Assembly (NCBI RefSeq): GCF_016801865.2
Contig: NC_068939.1
Location: 123,916,187 to 123,980,186, forward strand
DNA: 64,000 bases
Reading direction: 5' to 3'
Source of the DNA: Culex pipiens pallens
Lineage: Eukaryota > Arthropoda > Insecta > Diptera > Culicidae
In this document: positions 33,560 to 45,874 of the stretch, in pieces
How positions within the stretch are numbered: the first letter of the stretch is position 1
How the letters are laid out: each line of letters begins with the position of its first letter
Made by a program: the position numbers and the translations under genes
The notes under the pieces: model-generated
What the model saw: only the letters and a program-made list of their open reading frames with translations
Databases searched by the model: none
Told to the model about the DNA's origin: nothing

Positions 33560-35205
33560 CTACTCCCGGGACTCTACAGGTAGACTAGTTCCCGAACTTC
33601 CCTGAGGCTATCCGGATATGATCTGAGGTCAAAAACCTCCGACCTCACTTGTGACGGCGGTAGATCCATCGGCCTTAACTCCCGGGACTCTACAGAATAC
33701 CCAGAACATCACCACACATCGGTAGACTAGCCCCTGAACCTCCCTGAGACTATCTGGATATGATCTGAGGTCAAAAACCATCGACCGCTATCTTATTACG
33801 GCGGTAGACCCATCGATCGTAACTCCCGGGACTCTACAGAATAGCCAGAACATCACCACATTGGTAGACTAGTCCCCGGACCTCCCTGAGGCTATCCGGA
33901 TATGATCTGGGGTCAAAAACCACTGACCTCTATCTTGTTACGGCGGTAGATCCATCGGTCTTAACTACCGGGACTCTACAGAATACCCAGAACATCACCA
34001 CGCATCGATAGACTAGCCCTGAACCTCCCTGAGACTATCTGGATATGATCTGAGGTCAAAAACCATCGACCGCTATCTTGTTACGGCGGTAGACCCATCG
34101 ATCGTAACTCCCGGGACTCTACAGAATAGCCAGAACATCACCACATTGGTAGACTAGTCCCCGGACCTCCCTGAGGCTATCCGGATATGATCTGGGGTCA
34201 AAAACCACTGACCTCTATCTTGTTACGGCGGTAGATTCATCGGTCTTAACTACCGGGACTCTACAGAATACCCAGAACATCACCACGCATCGATAGACTA
34301 GCCCTGAACCTCCCTGAGACTATCTGGATATGATCTGAGGTCAAAAACCATCGACCGCTATCTTGTTACGGCGGTAGACCCATCGATCGTAACTCCCGGG
34401 ACTCTACAGAATAGCCAGAACATCACCACATTGGTAGACTAGTCCCCGGACCTCCCTGAGGCTATCCGGATATGATCTGGGGTCAAAAACCACTGACCTC
34501 TATCTTGTTACGGTGGTAGATCCATCGGCTTTAACTACCGGGACTCTACAGAATACCCAGAACATCACCACACATCGGTAGACTAGCCCCTGAGCATCCC
34601 TGAGACTATCTGGATATGATCTGAGGTCAAAAACCACTGACCTCTATCTTGTTTCGGCGGTAGACCCATCGGTCGTAACTCCCGGGACTCTACAGAATAC
34701 CCAGAACTTCACCAAATATCGGTAGACTAGTCCCTGAACCTCCCTGAGGCTATCTGGATATGATCTGAGGTCAAAAACCACCGACCTCTGTCCTGTTACG
34801 GCGGTAGACCCATCGGCCGTAACTCCCGGGACTCTACAGAAGACCCAGAACATCACCACATATCGGTAGACTAGTCCCCGGACCTCCCTGAGGCTATCCG
34901 GATATGATCTGAGGTCAAAAACCACCGACCTCTGTCCTGTTACGGCGGTAGACCCATCGGCCGTAACTCCCGGGACTCTACAGAAGACCTAGAACATCAC
35001 CACATATCGGTAGACTAGTCCCTGAACCTCCCTGAGGCTATCTGGATATGATCTGGGGTCAAAAACCACTGACCTCTATCTTGTTACGGCGGTAGACCCA
35101 CCGGCCGTAACTCCCGGGACTCTACAGAAGACCTAGAACATCACCACATATCGGTAGACTAGTCCCTGAACCTCCCTGAGGCTATCCGGATATGATCTGA
35201 GGTCT
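33560..35205. repeat. Right arm minisatellite, 12 inverted units with dimer structure
   Basis: Inverted CCCGGGACTCTACAG cores recur every 142-144 bp after a shortened first unit (33565, then 33681). Between about 33680 and 34540 two unit types alternate (CATCGACCGC... with CACATTGGTAGAC, and CACTGACCTC... with CGCATCGATAGAC). This gives a roughly 285-bp higher-order repeat present about three times. Confidence 0.9.
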
Positions 35206-35647
35206 AAAACTAAAGTCACAATCGCCTACCTCATACTTGTACGGTGGTGAACACATAGGCCTTAACTTGAGGAAGTTTCGGATGATCTAGAACATCGTAA
35301 ACTTTGTAAATTTGGTGTAGCTGTATAGCTGACTTCATAACGATTCCAAAACACTATAAATTTGTATAGTTAAGATGATTTTTTACAAAAATATAGGCCA
35401 TGTCTCCCATATAGCCAAAATCCCATAAGCCCTGTACCTCGCATATGCAACTCTTGCGACAAAACCGAATCAGGTGGAATGATTCGTATATGCAAAGTTG
35501 CATATGCGAGGCGCTCTTATGCGAGGTTTGACTGTACATGCAAACTTTACTCACCATGGATGGATGGAACATAAGATTGGAACATTTATAAATGTCTAGA
35601 AAAAAACCAAAGATAGTAGAATCATGTTTTACTTAAACCCAATACCA

Positions 35648-36058
35648 TTAAGGCTGGTACAAATTTTATTTAAAGTTTTTGTTTCCCCCCCAACAAAATT
35701 AGCCCGGAAAATCAGGGGGCAAAAAAAATATTTTTAAAAAACTTCTAAATTTGAATGAAAATATAAGTGCAATCGGCTTAAATCAATTTAAAATGCATTC
35801 CCCTGCATTTAGAATAATTTTAAGCATGTTTAGGCTGATTTGAAAATCTATTATATATTTGAAAATTTTCGCAATATTTTTTTCGCTCAAATTTTAGTTT
35901 TCGTCAAATCTTACATTTTTTTGAAAACTAATGATTGCAAAAAAAACTGAACTAGAAATGCATTTTAAAACACTTTTTCCATGCAAATGTTGAAACTATG
36001 GCTTGTTATTTTAATATTTATATTTTTTTTATTTTTTAATGTCTGTAAAAAAGGAAAA
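35648..36058. mobile_element. MITE family X, inverted copy
   Basis: Reverse complement of 25560-26045: AAGGCTGGTACAAATTTTAT, AATGCATTCCCCTGCATTTA and AAACTAATGATTGCAAAA are in the expected order. Lies just outside element C. Confidence 0.7.
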
Positions 36059-36229
36059 AATTACCCCTTGCTCCACAAGCGGAAACGGTTTTTTGGAATA
36101 TTTTAAGCATCTGTGCAAATTTTGAGCGAAATTGGTTGAGATTAACCCATTGATACCCGAGCCTAAAGTTGGCGAAAAAAATGTTTTTCATTCAAAAATG
36201 ACTTTTTTAAATCGTTAATACATTTTCAG

Positions 36230-36537
36230 GATCAAGTTTTACAGCTTTGGTCTGTTCTAAAAAGTTGTAGAACATTAAATTTTCAATAAGAATCTCACTT
36301 TTGGGAATATTTGAATGGAAGTAGAGCACCATGCAGACCAAACGGTAAGAAAGTCGAGTTTTCCATACATTTTTCAAATTTTTCACACACAAACTTCACT
36401 TTTGAGTATCAATGGGTAAATGTTGAACGATTTTGCTCATATTTAGCCCAGAGTCCTAAAATAGTTCAAAGAACAATATTCAGCTTGTGGAGCGAGGTTT
36501 TGAGAAAAAGTCCCATATTCTGGGCACCCTACTGTAA
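36230..36537. mobile_element. Inverted copy of the 10184-10490 repeat
   Basis: Reads as the reverse complement of 10184-10490, ending TCTGGGCACCCTACTG. The 104-codon frame across it is non-coding by that homology. Confidence 0.65.
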
Positions 36538-36539
36538 GT

Positions 36540-39500
36540 TCAAATATATCAATTTACAGTCATGGAAATCCATCAGAAATTGCGTTTTTAAGAATTTTAA
36601 GTCTAACGAAATAAGCGTTGGTTGAATTTTTTACAAAATATTAATTTGATAAAGTTTTTGAAAAGTCTGTGCAACACGGGCAAATCTGTGCATCAGGCAT
36701 CCTTTGTAACCGCACAAATTAAATGATAATTTCACTAATTTATGAATAATAAAATATGAATGATATTAACGTGGAACTGCCTTTTTCTAATTCATTAAAC
36801 AAAATTAATTTTCAGATAAATAATTTATCTGTCCTCTAGCTATCCCCATCTTTTAGCTGTTTCGATGGTTTTTTTGTAACTTTTTTCCTTCCCCTGCTCA
36901 ATTTGTTCTCCCGTGTACCAGTAAACTCTAACACCGTTTGAAATAGTCAGCTGTTGAAAGGTAGGTACCCCATATCTCAGCTTAGGTTAATTACTACACT
37001 TATGATTTTGCCAAAACAATCCAATAAATGAAATGAAATTAAAAATGAAATTTATCTAAATGTATTATAAGAACTGCAAAATGCATAAAAAATCAAAATA
37101 GTATTTAAAGCTGCTTATAGATCTTATTTACCCTGTGATCTATACGTCAAATGCTGTATCAAAAAGGCGAAAACCTGTTTTACCTCTAATCCAACCCATT
37201 GTTAAAAAATATTTTAATTCATTTTAAAGGCCATTTTTCCAATCAAATCTACTACTCCAATACTTCTAATTAACGTGAAATTTTCCGAGGATTCTGAATA
37301 TGACAAAATTGAGACCAAGTGACGCTATGGAAGCCTACAGGGCAAAAACTGACGTTGTAAAATGTTTGTTATAGAATAATCGAAAAACTGTGAGAAAAAC
37401 TGTGATTGGTCAAAAAGTTATTTTCGTAGGCTTATAGTCCATGAAATTCCCTAACTTTTGACCTGTGGGAGTAAGGGTGTTGGAGGCTGTTGCAAAAATA
37501 TATCAAGGTTTAAAAAAAAATACATTTTTAACAGTAATTTGCTAAAGCTATGAGAAAAAGTCAAACGAATCCTGGAAGTCAACCTCACATTTGAAGGGCT
37601 TTAAAAGACCTTTCAAATGCATCTAAGAGAGTTAACATTGATGAAGTTTTACGGAAATGCGAGCAATTTTAAGATTTTTTATGTTTTTGGACCTCAAATT
37701 TGAATGCCCGTTTTACCCCACTTCCCTTTGTCGTGGAGGGCTCATATTTGGCATGAGTTCATCTCATGTATAGGCAAACAAATTCTGAAAGTTTCATCCG
37801 AATCGGAGCACCTCGATACGACCTCTAGAACAAACCGAGCAATATTTACAAATACTGCCTCTTAACCATTGTTTTTCTCAACATGTTGAAAAAATGTAAA
37901 AACTCCCAGAAATTATTCAAGTCATCTTTAAAATAGTTAAAAAAAACCAGGCATGTTTGAAAAATTTGCAAACTCACGTAACGAAAGTGTCCATTCAGCA
38001 AAACAACCGTTGGCCGTGGTTAGCGGCTTCGGCTGCCGAACCCGTAGCTGTCCCGTTTAAATATTTTTATTCAGTCATTAAAGACGGTGTGATTGTCTTA
38101 AAAAAAAAAAACGGCGAAACGGCTTTAGGCGTTATGTCTGACACCCATTAAATGTATAAGCCTGTTTCTTTACTGCAAATGTTCGAACATTTTTGGAAAA
38201 TATCATAATCTTTAAGGATATTTTCCCACCATTCTTCGATTTTTTTTGAGAAGCCTAAGTTGAAAGACAACGATAATACTAAAATAAATTTTAAATTTGC
38301 ATGTTATATGTTAGTTGACTCTCGTTAATCGGTTTTGTCTCTGACTTCTTTGTAAAAAAATTCTAAAAGATTATGATTTTTCCAAAAAATCTTCTATGAG
38401 AGACATTCTCACAAATGAAAATAATAATATTACAAATATTTTCATGTAAAAGCGCGAAGTTCAAAGGATTCTCAAAACCATTACAAAGAAATTGTCTCTA
38501 GTAATTAAAATCATCATCTAGCATTCCTTACCTTTAGATTTACGTTTATTTTTAGCCAAAAAAACATGCTAGGCATTTTCAGAACCAGATGTCTTCATCA
38601 GAACCACCCATCACTCATTAACAGAACTCTGTTTTTCTCTCCTTATTTCCGAATTCCATCGTGGAAAGCTCGCCCAATATAAACCGATAAATTGATTGAT
38701 TTTTAACTACATTTCCAGATTCCCATCTGTTGGATTCGATTTCGCTCCCATTTTTATTCTGCTGCAACATTTTTTTTCTTTCTCTCTCTTACTGTTGCTT
38801 GCAGCTGGAACCGGATTTCCATAAAGCTCGCCAACAACACTAATTGGTTTCGTTAGGGGGAGCGGGAAATCGATGGACTTTTTTTCTCGCCACTTCATTC
38901 TGCACCAATTTGCCCGATTTTCCGATCGATGGTTGTTTGTGTTCCACTTTTTATTGGAAAGTTCTGTCCCGTGATTTTTTTTTCTTGTCTGATGGTGATG
39001 ATTTTATTTTTGCAATATTGTGGAATGCTTTCACTTTTATTTTGTCGTCCTGGTTTTTGTTCAAAGCAAAAAAAAACTGTTATCGCTTACTTCCCAAAAG
39101 ACCAACCGAGGGAAAATTGCCTGAAACGCGTGCGAGCGTAAATCAAATTTGGTTCGTTTCAATCTTTTGCGGAATTTATTTTCGCTTTTCACCAAAGTGG
39201 GTGGTGTGGGGTTGGGAGGATTCTTTGGAGCAAGTTAATGCCAGTCCCCCACCCCTAATTCCAGAAATTTGATGGATTTTTATCTGATTTTTGTGCCACG
39301 CCGGAGACGAAACGCCGCCGTCGGAGCAATTTCGCTTTTCGTGTAAATTGAGGCCACTTTGGAATTGTGTCCTGATGGTGGAGGAAATTGAAAAACATAA
39401 AACGTTGAGACGATGAATCAAAACGGCGCTGATAACGAACTCCGGGGACTTTGTTTTTGAGGGCAAAGTTGAAAGGTTTTGATTACTGAAAGGTCCTCAA

Positions 39501-40285
39501 ACAACATTTTGATTTTTCAATAGATTTTTTTAGCTGTTTAATGATATTTAACAGAAATCATCATCAAAGTATTCATTTCCATTGACAGTGTTATTTTGAA
39601 TGAACTATTTTATCAGATCAATCATTCAATCGGATCATACAATTCACAATGTAGCACAATGTCCTTTCATAATGTGACAATGATTTATTTTCAATGAAAG
39701 TATGTATGTTCCCATCCTGGAATTGACCTGCATCACAGCAAAAAGTGTTTCATCAGTTCATTAGGGTGATCCAAAAATGAGTCGGCATCTTTCGATTTGA
39801 TAAACAGTTTTCCATTGATCATAAACCATCGAAATTCATTTTTTTTTTTCAAAAAACAACATTAACTTGAAAAAGAATCACCCTAGTGCATTCCAATAAA
39901 TTATTTTTCCAGTGAAAACATTCGGATTGAACCCCCTGATGTGTGATGGAGGAGAAACCAGATATGCTCACTCGAACGGTAGTGAGAGAAAATGAGTGCA
40001 TTTATCAGCGGGATAATGAGCAAACACGATACTCTACTTAACAAAAAAACGGAACACACATTGAAGGCGAAATCAATGTACGCCTCAGGCTCCAGGAGAT
40101 GTTTATGGCAGATTTTGTGATATAACTTGTTTGTAATTCATTGTAGCAGATATTTAAAAGCTTACTCACAATACAATCCAGATTAACAATCCGAAGTCTC
40201 CATTATCCGTAGTATCGATTTTAGAACTTCGAATAATTGGATCAGTAGCAGTAAATGCAACAAGTTGCAACATGAGTTTTTTTCC
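36540..40285. other. Intergenic DNA with scattered small elements
   Basis: Mostly A+T-rich. 38640-39480 is a more complex, single-copy-like stretch. 38008-38055 (GTTGGCCGTGGTTAGCGGCTTCGG..) looks tRNA-derived but incomplete. Near 40180-40250, pogo-like phrases (ATCCGAAGTCTCCATTATCC) are present. No gene recognised. Confidence 0.45.
39774..39883. mobile_element. Small MITE, 110 bp, TA-flanked
   Basis: Ends GGGTGATCC and GAATCACCC as inverted repeats, TA on both sides. An A/T-rich interior with no coding capacity. Confidence 0.6.
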
Positions 40286-40486
40286 TCAGGCATGTATGAC
40301 AAAAGGTCGAAAGACATAAGGTCGAATGGACAAAAGGTCGAATTAAAAAAAAACATTACAAAACAAAACCTAAATACACAAATATTGATAAGCAGCTATG
40401 GAATGGTGATTTGAACGTTTTTATTTAATTCCACCTGTATAATGTTAAAAATTTAGAGGTCATCTGAATATAAACTTGCCCCCGGA

Positions 40487-40705
40487 TTGTTGGTGACCTT
40501 TTTGTGTGGGCCCGTATAGCGCCCCCCTGTCTATGGTTCGCAATATGCGTGCACGGGCATCAACCCCCTGTCTCCGCACGTCAACACACACAGCTGTCAG
40601 CGCACGGCAGCACGGCCTCAGTTCCTGTTCAGCAGTCATTCAGTCTGGTGGCATCTCGGCCACGCTCGGAGTCCTGACCCGTGGGAGCTAGGGTCTACAC
40701 ACTTT
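40487..40705. other. G+C-rich insert of unknown origin
   Basis: Distinctly G+C-rich against its A+T-rich surroundings, with TGTTGGTGACC near its start and GGGTCTACA near its end, so a short solo LTR is possible. No target duplication found. A 61-codon frame lacks any recognisable feature. Confidence 0.3.
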
Positions 40706-41012
40706 TGAAAGAGTGGAGGGGGGGAGGGGGGGTGGGTGCAAAAGTGTTAATCTTTAAAAATATAAATAAATGGGATCGATTTTTTTTATATGTACAGCTG
40801 TGTTTTTGAGGTCAGATTTTTCTTAGGATCTTTTGTGACCATGAAAGAAAGATTGAAAAAGGATAGAAAACTTGCAAAAATATTTAAAAACGAGACTTTT
40901 TATTTTTTTTAAATTGTTTGAATTTTAATTTGAATGAATTTAAATGTCTCTAAAATATTCCAACAATTTTTATTTAACTTACAAAATATTTAAGAAATAA
41001 TATTTCTTTAAA

Positions 41013-41440
41013 AGCTAATGCCTATATTTGAAAAAATGGAAAAAATCACAAAATCATTACGACAGTTAAGAATAAGTTTTTTTTTAAATTAAATGAATGC
41101 TTAAAAAATGTTTTAGAAGCTGAACTTTTTTTTTTTGAAGAACTGGTCATGTTTGAAAGAATGGGAAAAACTCACAAAAACTTTACGACAGTCAACAATA
41201 TGTTGTTTAATTAAAAAAAAACTTAGAAAATATTTTATAAGTCGAACTTTTTTTTTTTTTGAAGAACAGCTCATGTTTGAAAAATGGAAAAATTCACAAA
41301 TTTATTTTGACAATCAAGAATAGGTTGTTTTTTAAAAATAAAATAAAAATTTAATAAAATATTTTAGAGGTTGAACAGCTCATGTTTGAAAGAATGGAAA
41401 AACTTACAAAAATATTACGACAAACAAGAAAATCAGACTT
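41013..41440. repeat. About 125-bp degenerate tandem repeat, 3-4 units
   Basis: Phrases GCTCATGTTTGAAAGAATGG, TTACGACA(G/A)..CAA and a TTTTTTTGAAGAAC run recur near 41013, 41145, 41270 and 41378. Units vary in length through A/T runs. Confidence 0.75.
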
Positions 41441-42100
41441 GTATGTGGGTCATTCCATCTGAAGCGGAACAGCATTTGAAAATTACCCTCTCCGATCCTG
41501 CTCAAATTTGGCAGGGCTGTTGATACTATCAAAACATGCAAGAATCCCGAATTTCATCCAAATCGGACCACCCCCTCTATTTTTGTACCTCCCCAAAACA
41601 TCGACTTTTTGGCGATTTTTGAGCGAAACCCCTATCTTCAAACGACGATAACTCAGGAACCACAAATCTTAGAGGGTCGGTCTTAGACTCAATTTTGAAG
41701 GAAATTGGACGTAGAATCCATTTCCGTGATCAAAATTTTGATTAATTTATTTTTTCTACCTGTATTGCGCAATTGAAAACTTGAAACGGCCGTATCTCAA
41801 AACACCCCATCTTATTTTTTTGATTTGACCTCACCATCGTATTCCCCGTCCAATTTTACATAAGAATCACTTATCGACAGAAATGAATATGTTTCGTTCC
41901 AGAGATATCGAATTTAAAAGTTTTGAGTAGTTGAGATATTTTTTCAAATAGCTAATACCTTGATCAATCTTTTTTGTGTAAGGAATATTTATTGGGTTAT
42001 TTTGAATGCACCGTTTTTTACGTGTTGCTAACCGTTTTAGAGTACTCCCGAGGCCATGACTAGGGCCTTTGTCATGGGCGGTAGCAAAATAGTGCTATTT

Positions 42101-42720
42101 CGTCAGCTGTGTGCTATCTTGTGACATAGGCCATTTTGGTCGAAACTGAGTTAATGAAGACGTTTTGCTATACTTAACAAACACTACAAGATGCTTTAAC
42201 CCGATTTTGGGAACTCGCTTCCGTTTCCCGGATATCGTAATGCACACTTGTGACATAGACCAATTTATCATCAAAATGATCGTGCACACTTGTGACACGT
42301 CATACATGTTGTTGGAAAATGTGGAAAATTTCTCTTGTTTTTCACAAATTTATGTTGATACACATTTTCTAAAGGCAATGCAATGTTTTGTTTTTGAAAA
42401 TATACTGATTAAGTCGGTTAAACTATTGATTTAAGCTTATTTTAGTTTGTATGGGAATACTGTGCACACTTGTGACACGTAGTACAATTTTACTTTCAAA
42501 ACACACTGCTTTTCAGATTTTTGTTTACATAATGTATTGTATCTTTTAACTGGTTTAACCAAACTTGGAGCGATTGTTTAGCGATAGTATACGAACCGAT
42601 TGCTACAAAAAGTTTGACTCTATCATTCATAATTTTGAAAATATTTATCGTCAAACTTTTAAATCGATTTTCTCGAATAGTACTAAATGGTCGTTGTCAC
42701 AAGATAGCACACAACTGACG
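42101..42720. mobile_element. MITE, 620 bp, 26-bp inverted repeats
   Basis: Ends CGTCAGCTGTGTGCTATCTT and, read from the right, CGTCAGTTGTGTGCTATCTT, both continuing GTGACA; one mismatch in 26. The motif CACACTTGTGACACGT recurs inside (42283, 42465). Its end resembles family Z (GTGCTATCTTGT). It sits in the spacer of structure D. Confidence 0.8.
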
Positions 42721-44179
42721 ATTTAGCAAAAAACCCAAAATCTGATTTATGGATTAAAAGTTTGATCATATTAAATCGATTTTTATATTGTGAGCCAGCT
42801 CCATTTGATTAAAAGATGATTTTGGTCACGGTACATTTAATTATCAAAATATTTATACGTGTGGACAGCAGCCGTATTGTGTTCCAAGAATCCAAGAATG
42901 ATAGAAGAAAAAAAAAACATTGTTGTTCTGACGGTGTCGAAATCATCGCAACTTTATTTGCGGAATTAGCCGCTTCGCAGCAGATCAAACTTTGTAATTT
43001 TCTAACATTTTTCATTTTTATACTTTCCAGAAATCCTTTTCCTACTCCTTGTGATCGTCCTTCACTAGAATACAACGTATCAACAAATTTTATTAATTTT
43101 AATTCATATTTTTTTACTCAATAATGTATCGTGCACTTATTGTTCAGTGTTACTTACAAGATCAATTGCATTTTCCTGCACGCTCCGTCGTAATCCAATT
43201 CTGCCCTTTACTGTGTGTCGTTATTGCTCTGTCCTGTGAGTTAGCACAGAAATTCACTTAATTTTTTTTGAGCAGATAAACATTTGCGATTAAACTCCTG
43301 TTTCCTACAGTTATACAGTTAATTTTTGCTCAAAGTGATATAGATTATTTATGATGAATTATTATTTCAATAAAAGATCAGGTAGCAGTTATTGATCAGC
43401 CCGCCTGTGTGCTTCCAGCAGATGCGGCGAATGAAGCTGATGTAGGTAATCTCAAAAAATCAAAACTTTAAAATTCGATATCTCTGGAACGAAACATATT
43501 CATTTCTGTCGATAAGTGATTCTTATGTAAAATTGGACGGGGAATACGATGGTGAGGTCAAATCAAAAAAATAAGATGGGGTGTTTTGAGATACGGCCGT
43601 TTCAAGTTTTCAATTGCGCAATGCAGGTAGAAAAAATAAATTAATCAAAATTTTGATCACGGAAATGGATTCTACGTCCAATTTCCTTCAAAATTGAGTC
43701 TAAGACCTACCTTCTAAGATTTGTGGTTCCTGAGCTATCGCCGTTTGAAAATAGGGGTTTTGCTCAAAAATCGCCAAAAAGTCGATGTTTTGGGGAGGTA
43801 CAAAAATGGAGGAGGTGGTCCGATTTGGATGAAATTCGGGATTCTTGCATGTTTCGATAGTATCAACAGCCCTGCCAAATTTGAGCAGGATCGGAGAGGG
43901 TAATTTTCAAATTTGCACTTTTTCGTGCACAGTTGAGATGGAATGACCCATGTAAGACAATATTTTTTCAAGATTTTTTTTTTTTGAAATTCATAATTAT
44001 AATTATTTATTCTATTTTTTAACATTCGACCTTTTGTCCTTTCGACGTTTTGTCCATTCGACCTTTTGTCCACTTTCGACCTTCTGTCCATTCGACCTTA
44101 TGTCTTTCGACCTTTTGGCATTCGACCTTTTGTCCATTCGACCTTATGTCTTTCGACCTTTTGTCGCACATCCCTTGAT

Positions 44180-45420
44180 AGGTTTGAGATTTTTCCGCAA
44201 AATGAAGAGAACAAATTAAATACGTTCGGAATGGTATGGAATCATACTGACCATTGTAGAGAAGTGTTCGAAGCACCTAAAAAAATCATAAATTTTTTAA
44301 AAGTTTTTAAAGTTAGTTAATTATAATTAAGAAAATGTTGATAAATTGCATTATTTTAATATCCTCAAAGTTTCATGATTTTCTCAATTAACATGAATTC
44401 GAATCGGAAAATGGAATGCATTTTCGGATTCTTTGGACAGTTTTCCACTAGGAGAAGATAACATAAAATGTAAATAATAAATATTATGTGTTTTTGACAG
44501 GGCTGTGGAGTCAGAGTCAGAGTCAGATCCGGAGTCGGTGGAGTGCACTTTTATCACTAAATGTTTACCTGTTAATCCTCTCTTACCCATGTATGTAGTA
44601 TCATAACTCAAAAAATAATAAACAATATTGGTTTTGTAGTCAGGAATATTCATTTGATTTTCGACTGCTTCCATTTGCCTATGTTTAGGTATTCTTTTAA
44701 TTCTAATATGACCAAATTTAATCCAGTTCTAAGTAAACACATAGTCAGGTTTTACCTTGATAGCAAATGACTTGGAGGTTATAAGTAAATATTTTTTTAG
44801 GAAAAAAGTTACGATATAATAATAATCTCTGTTTTTTAGAAATCGCTAAAAAGTCACTGACAGTATAACTCTTCCATCAAATAATCAATGATTATAACAA
44901 ACTATAACTTGGAACTCAACATGCGCATTTTTTTATACGTTTATACAAAAAAAAATCAAAGTGTCGCGAATAAAATACCGCGACAAAAAATATAAAAAAA
45001 TGCAGCTTATTTTGAAATAATAATTGAAAATGTTAAATATATCAATGAAAAAATGGATCTATCAAAAAAAATGTTTATACCTACAAAAAATATTATAGAA
45101 TTATTTTTTTTATTATTATTCAACTTGTAAGAATTATCTCATAATGTGTATGTCCACACCAATATTGACGGAAGGTGATTATCATTGCAAATTAATGTAC
45201 CGTCATCAGGGGTGACATTGGGTCATGGGGGTGAGATTGGGTCATACTTAAAGGGTCCTTTTGAAATATTCGTGCTTTAGAAAATATTTTAGAATATATT
45301 TTGATGGAGGCACACAATTCACACATTCATAAAGCTTCGTTTTAGGTGAAGATTCAAGAAATATCACACGTCTCGTTTTAGGTATATAGAAAATTTTGAA
45401 ATTAAAATTAATTAATACTC
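44180..45420. other. Intergenic A+T-rich DNA with repeat pieces
   Basis: 44180-44470 is the partner of 26140-26480. A short GGAGTC-type microsatellite (AGTCAGAGTCAGAGTCAG) is at 44510-44550. 45190-45252 is the repeat end shared with 16712. No gene recognised. Confidence 0.45.
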
Positions 45421-45423
45421 CTT

Positions 45424-45674
45424 AACCCTAATCTAATCTAATTATTCGCTCTACAGCATTGCCTTGGCGTTCTCGATTGCGAGATTCCTACTCGAAGCTA
45501 GGTGTCCGAAGGCTTGACTGTTGAGGCAATTGCAAACCTCTTTTTACACCTTAGCTTCCATCCACCCCGGGATTCGAACTGACGACCTTTGGATTGATAG
45601 TCTAACTGCCCACCAGCGACTCCACCGAGACAGGGACCCAGGGAGACGACTCCTACACCTGGACTGAGCTAACG
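45424..45674 (-). mobile_element. tRNA-derived SINE (type B)
   Basis: On the minus strand a B box (GTTCGAATCCC) at about 45568-45578 follows a tRNA-like 5' region, and the element ends in a GATTAGATTAG tail at 45425-45440. A diverged fragment with the same order of motifs lies at 53935-54010 inside hAT-type element 3. Confidence 0.65.
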
Positions 45675-45682
45675 ACCTAACC

Positions 45683-45850
45683 TTTTTTTTTTTTTTAGGT
45701 TAGTCCGGGGCCAACATTTACTTCCCGTCCGACGGAAGACGTGATCAGACAAATCTCGTCTCGAAAAATGCCACTGGGACCGTCTGGGATCGAACCAAGG
45801 CCGACTGGGTGAGAGGCAATCACGCTCACCCCTACACCACGGTCCCGGCT
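45683..45850 (-). mobile_element. tRNA-derived SINE (type A), 168 bp with poly(A) tail
   Basis: Minus strand: GACCGTGGTGTAGGGGTGAG (A box region), a CTC anticodon-like loop (tRNA-Glu-like), GGTTCGATCCC (B box), a short body and 14 A at the 3' end (T run 45683-45696). A possible short duplication ACCTAACC / ACTTAACC flanks it. Directly follows the type B SINE, in the same orientation. Confidence 0.8.
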
Positions 45851-45874
45851 ACTTAACCCTACTTAACTCCTTAA

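Larger units (their letters stand above)
31349..35534. repeat. Giant palindromic minisatellite element C, 4.2 kb
   Basis: Ends CAGTTAAACCTCGCATATGC and, from the other side, CAGTCAAACCTCGCATAAG, each flanked by TA, as in pogo/Tigger-type elements. Inside each end is a unique arm of about 280 bp (31385-31640; complement 35205-35470). Next come 13 forward units of 144 bp (cores CCCGGGAGTTACGG from 31730 to 33459), a turn at about 33550-33600, and 12 inverted units (33565 to about 35112). The whole reads as one inverted repeat with arms of about 2.1 kb. No transposase; ORFs inside are repeat artefacts. Confidence 0.92.
40287..44175. repeat. Large nested inverted-repeat structure D
   Basis: Outer ends: GACAAAAGGTCGAAAGACAT at 40290 and several copies of its complement (ATGTCTTTCGACCTTTTGTC) at 44030-44165. 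Inner arms: 41451-41928 and its reverse complement 43461-43952, about 480 bp and very similar. The spacer 41930-43460 holds a further MITE and unrelated DNA. It is either one foldback element filled by insertions or two nested ones. Confidence 0.8.

Noticed and set aside
34644..34925. 93-codon frame in the giant palindrome
   Set aside because: Repeats of the 144-bp unit (divisible by three) give a repeated peptide by arithmetic; other units contain stops.
31640..35205. CRISPR-like array
   Set aside because: Units are 144 bp and contiguous with no unique spacers, in eukaryotic DNA, and they invert at the centre.
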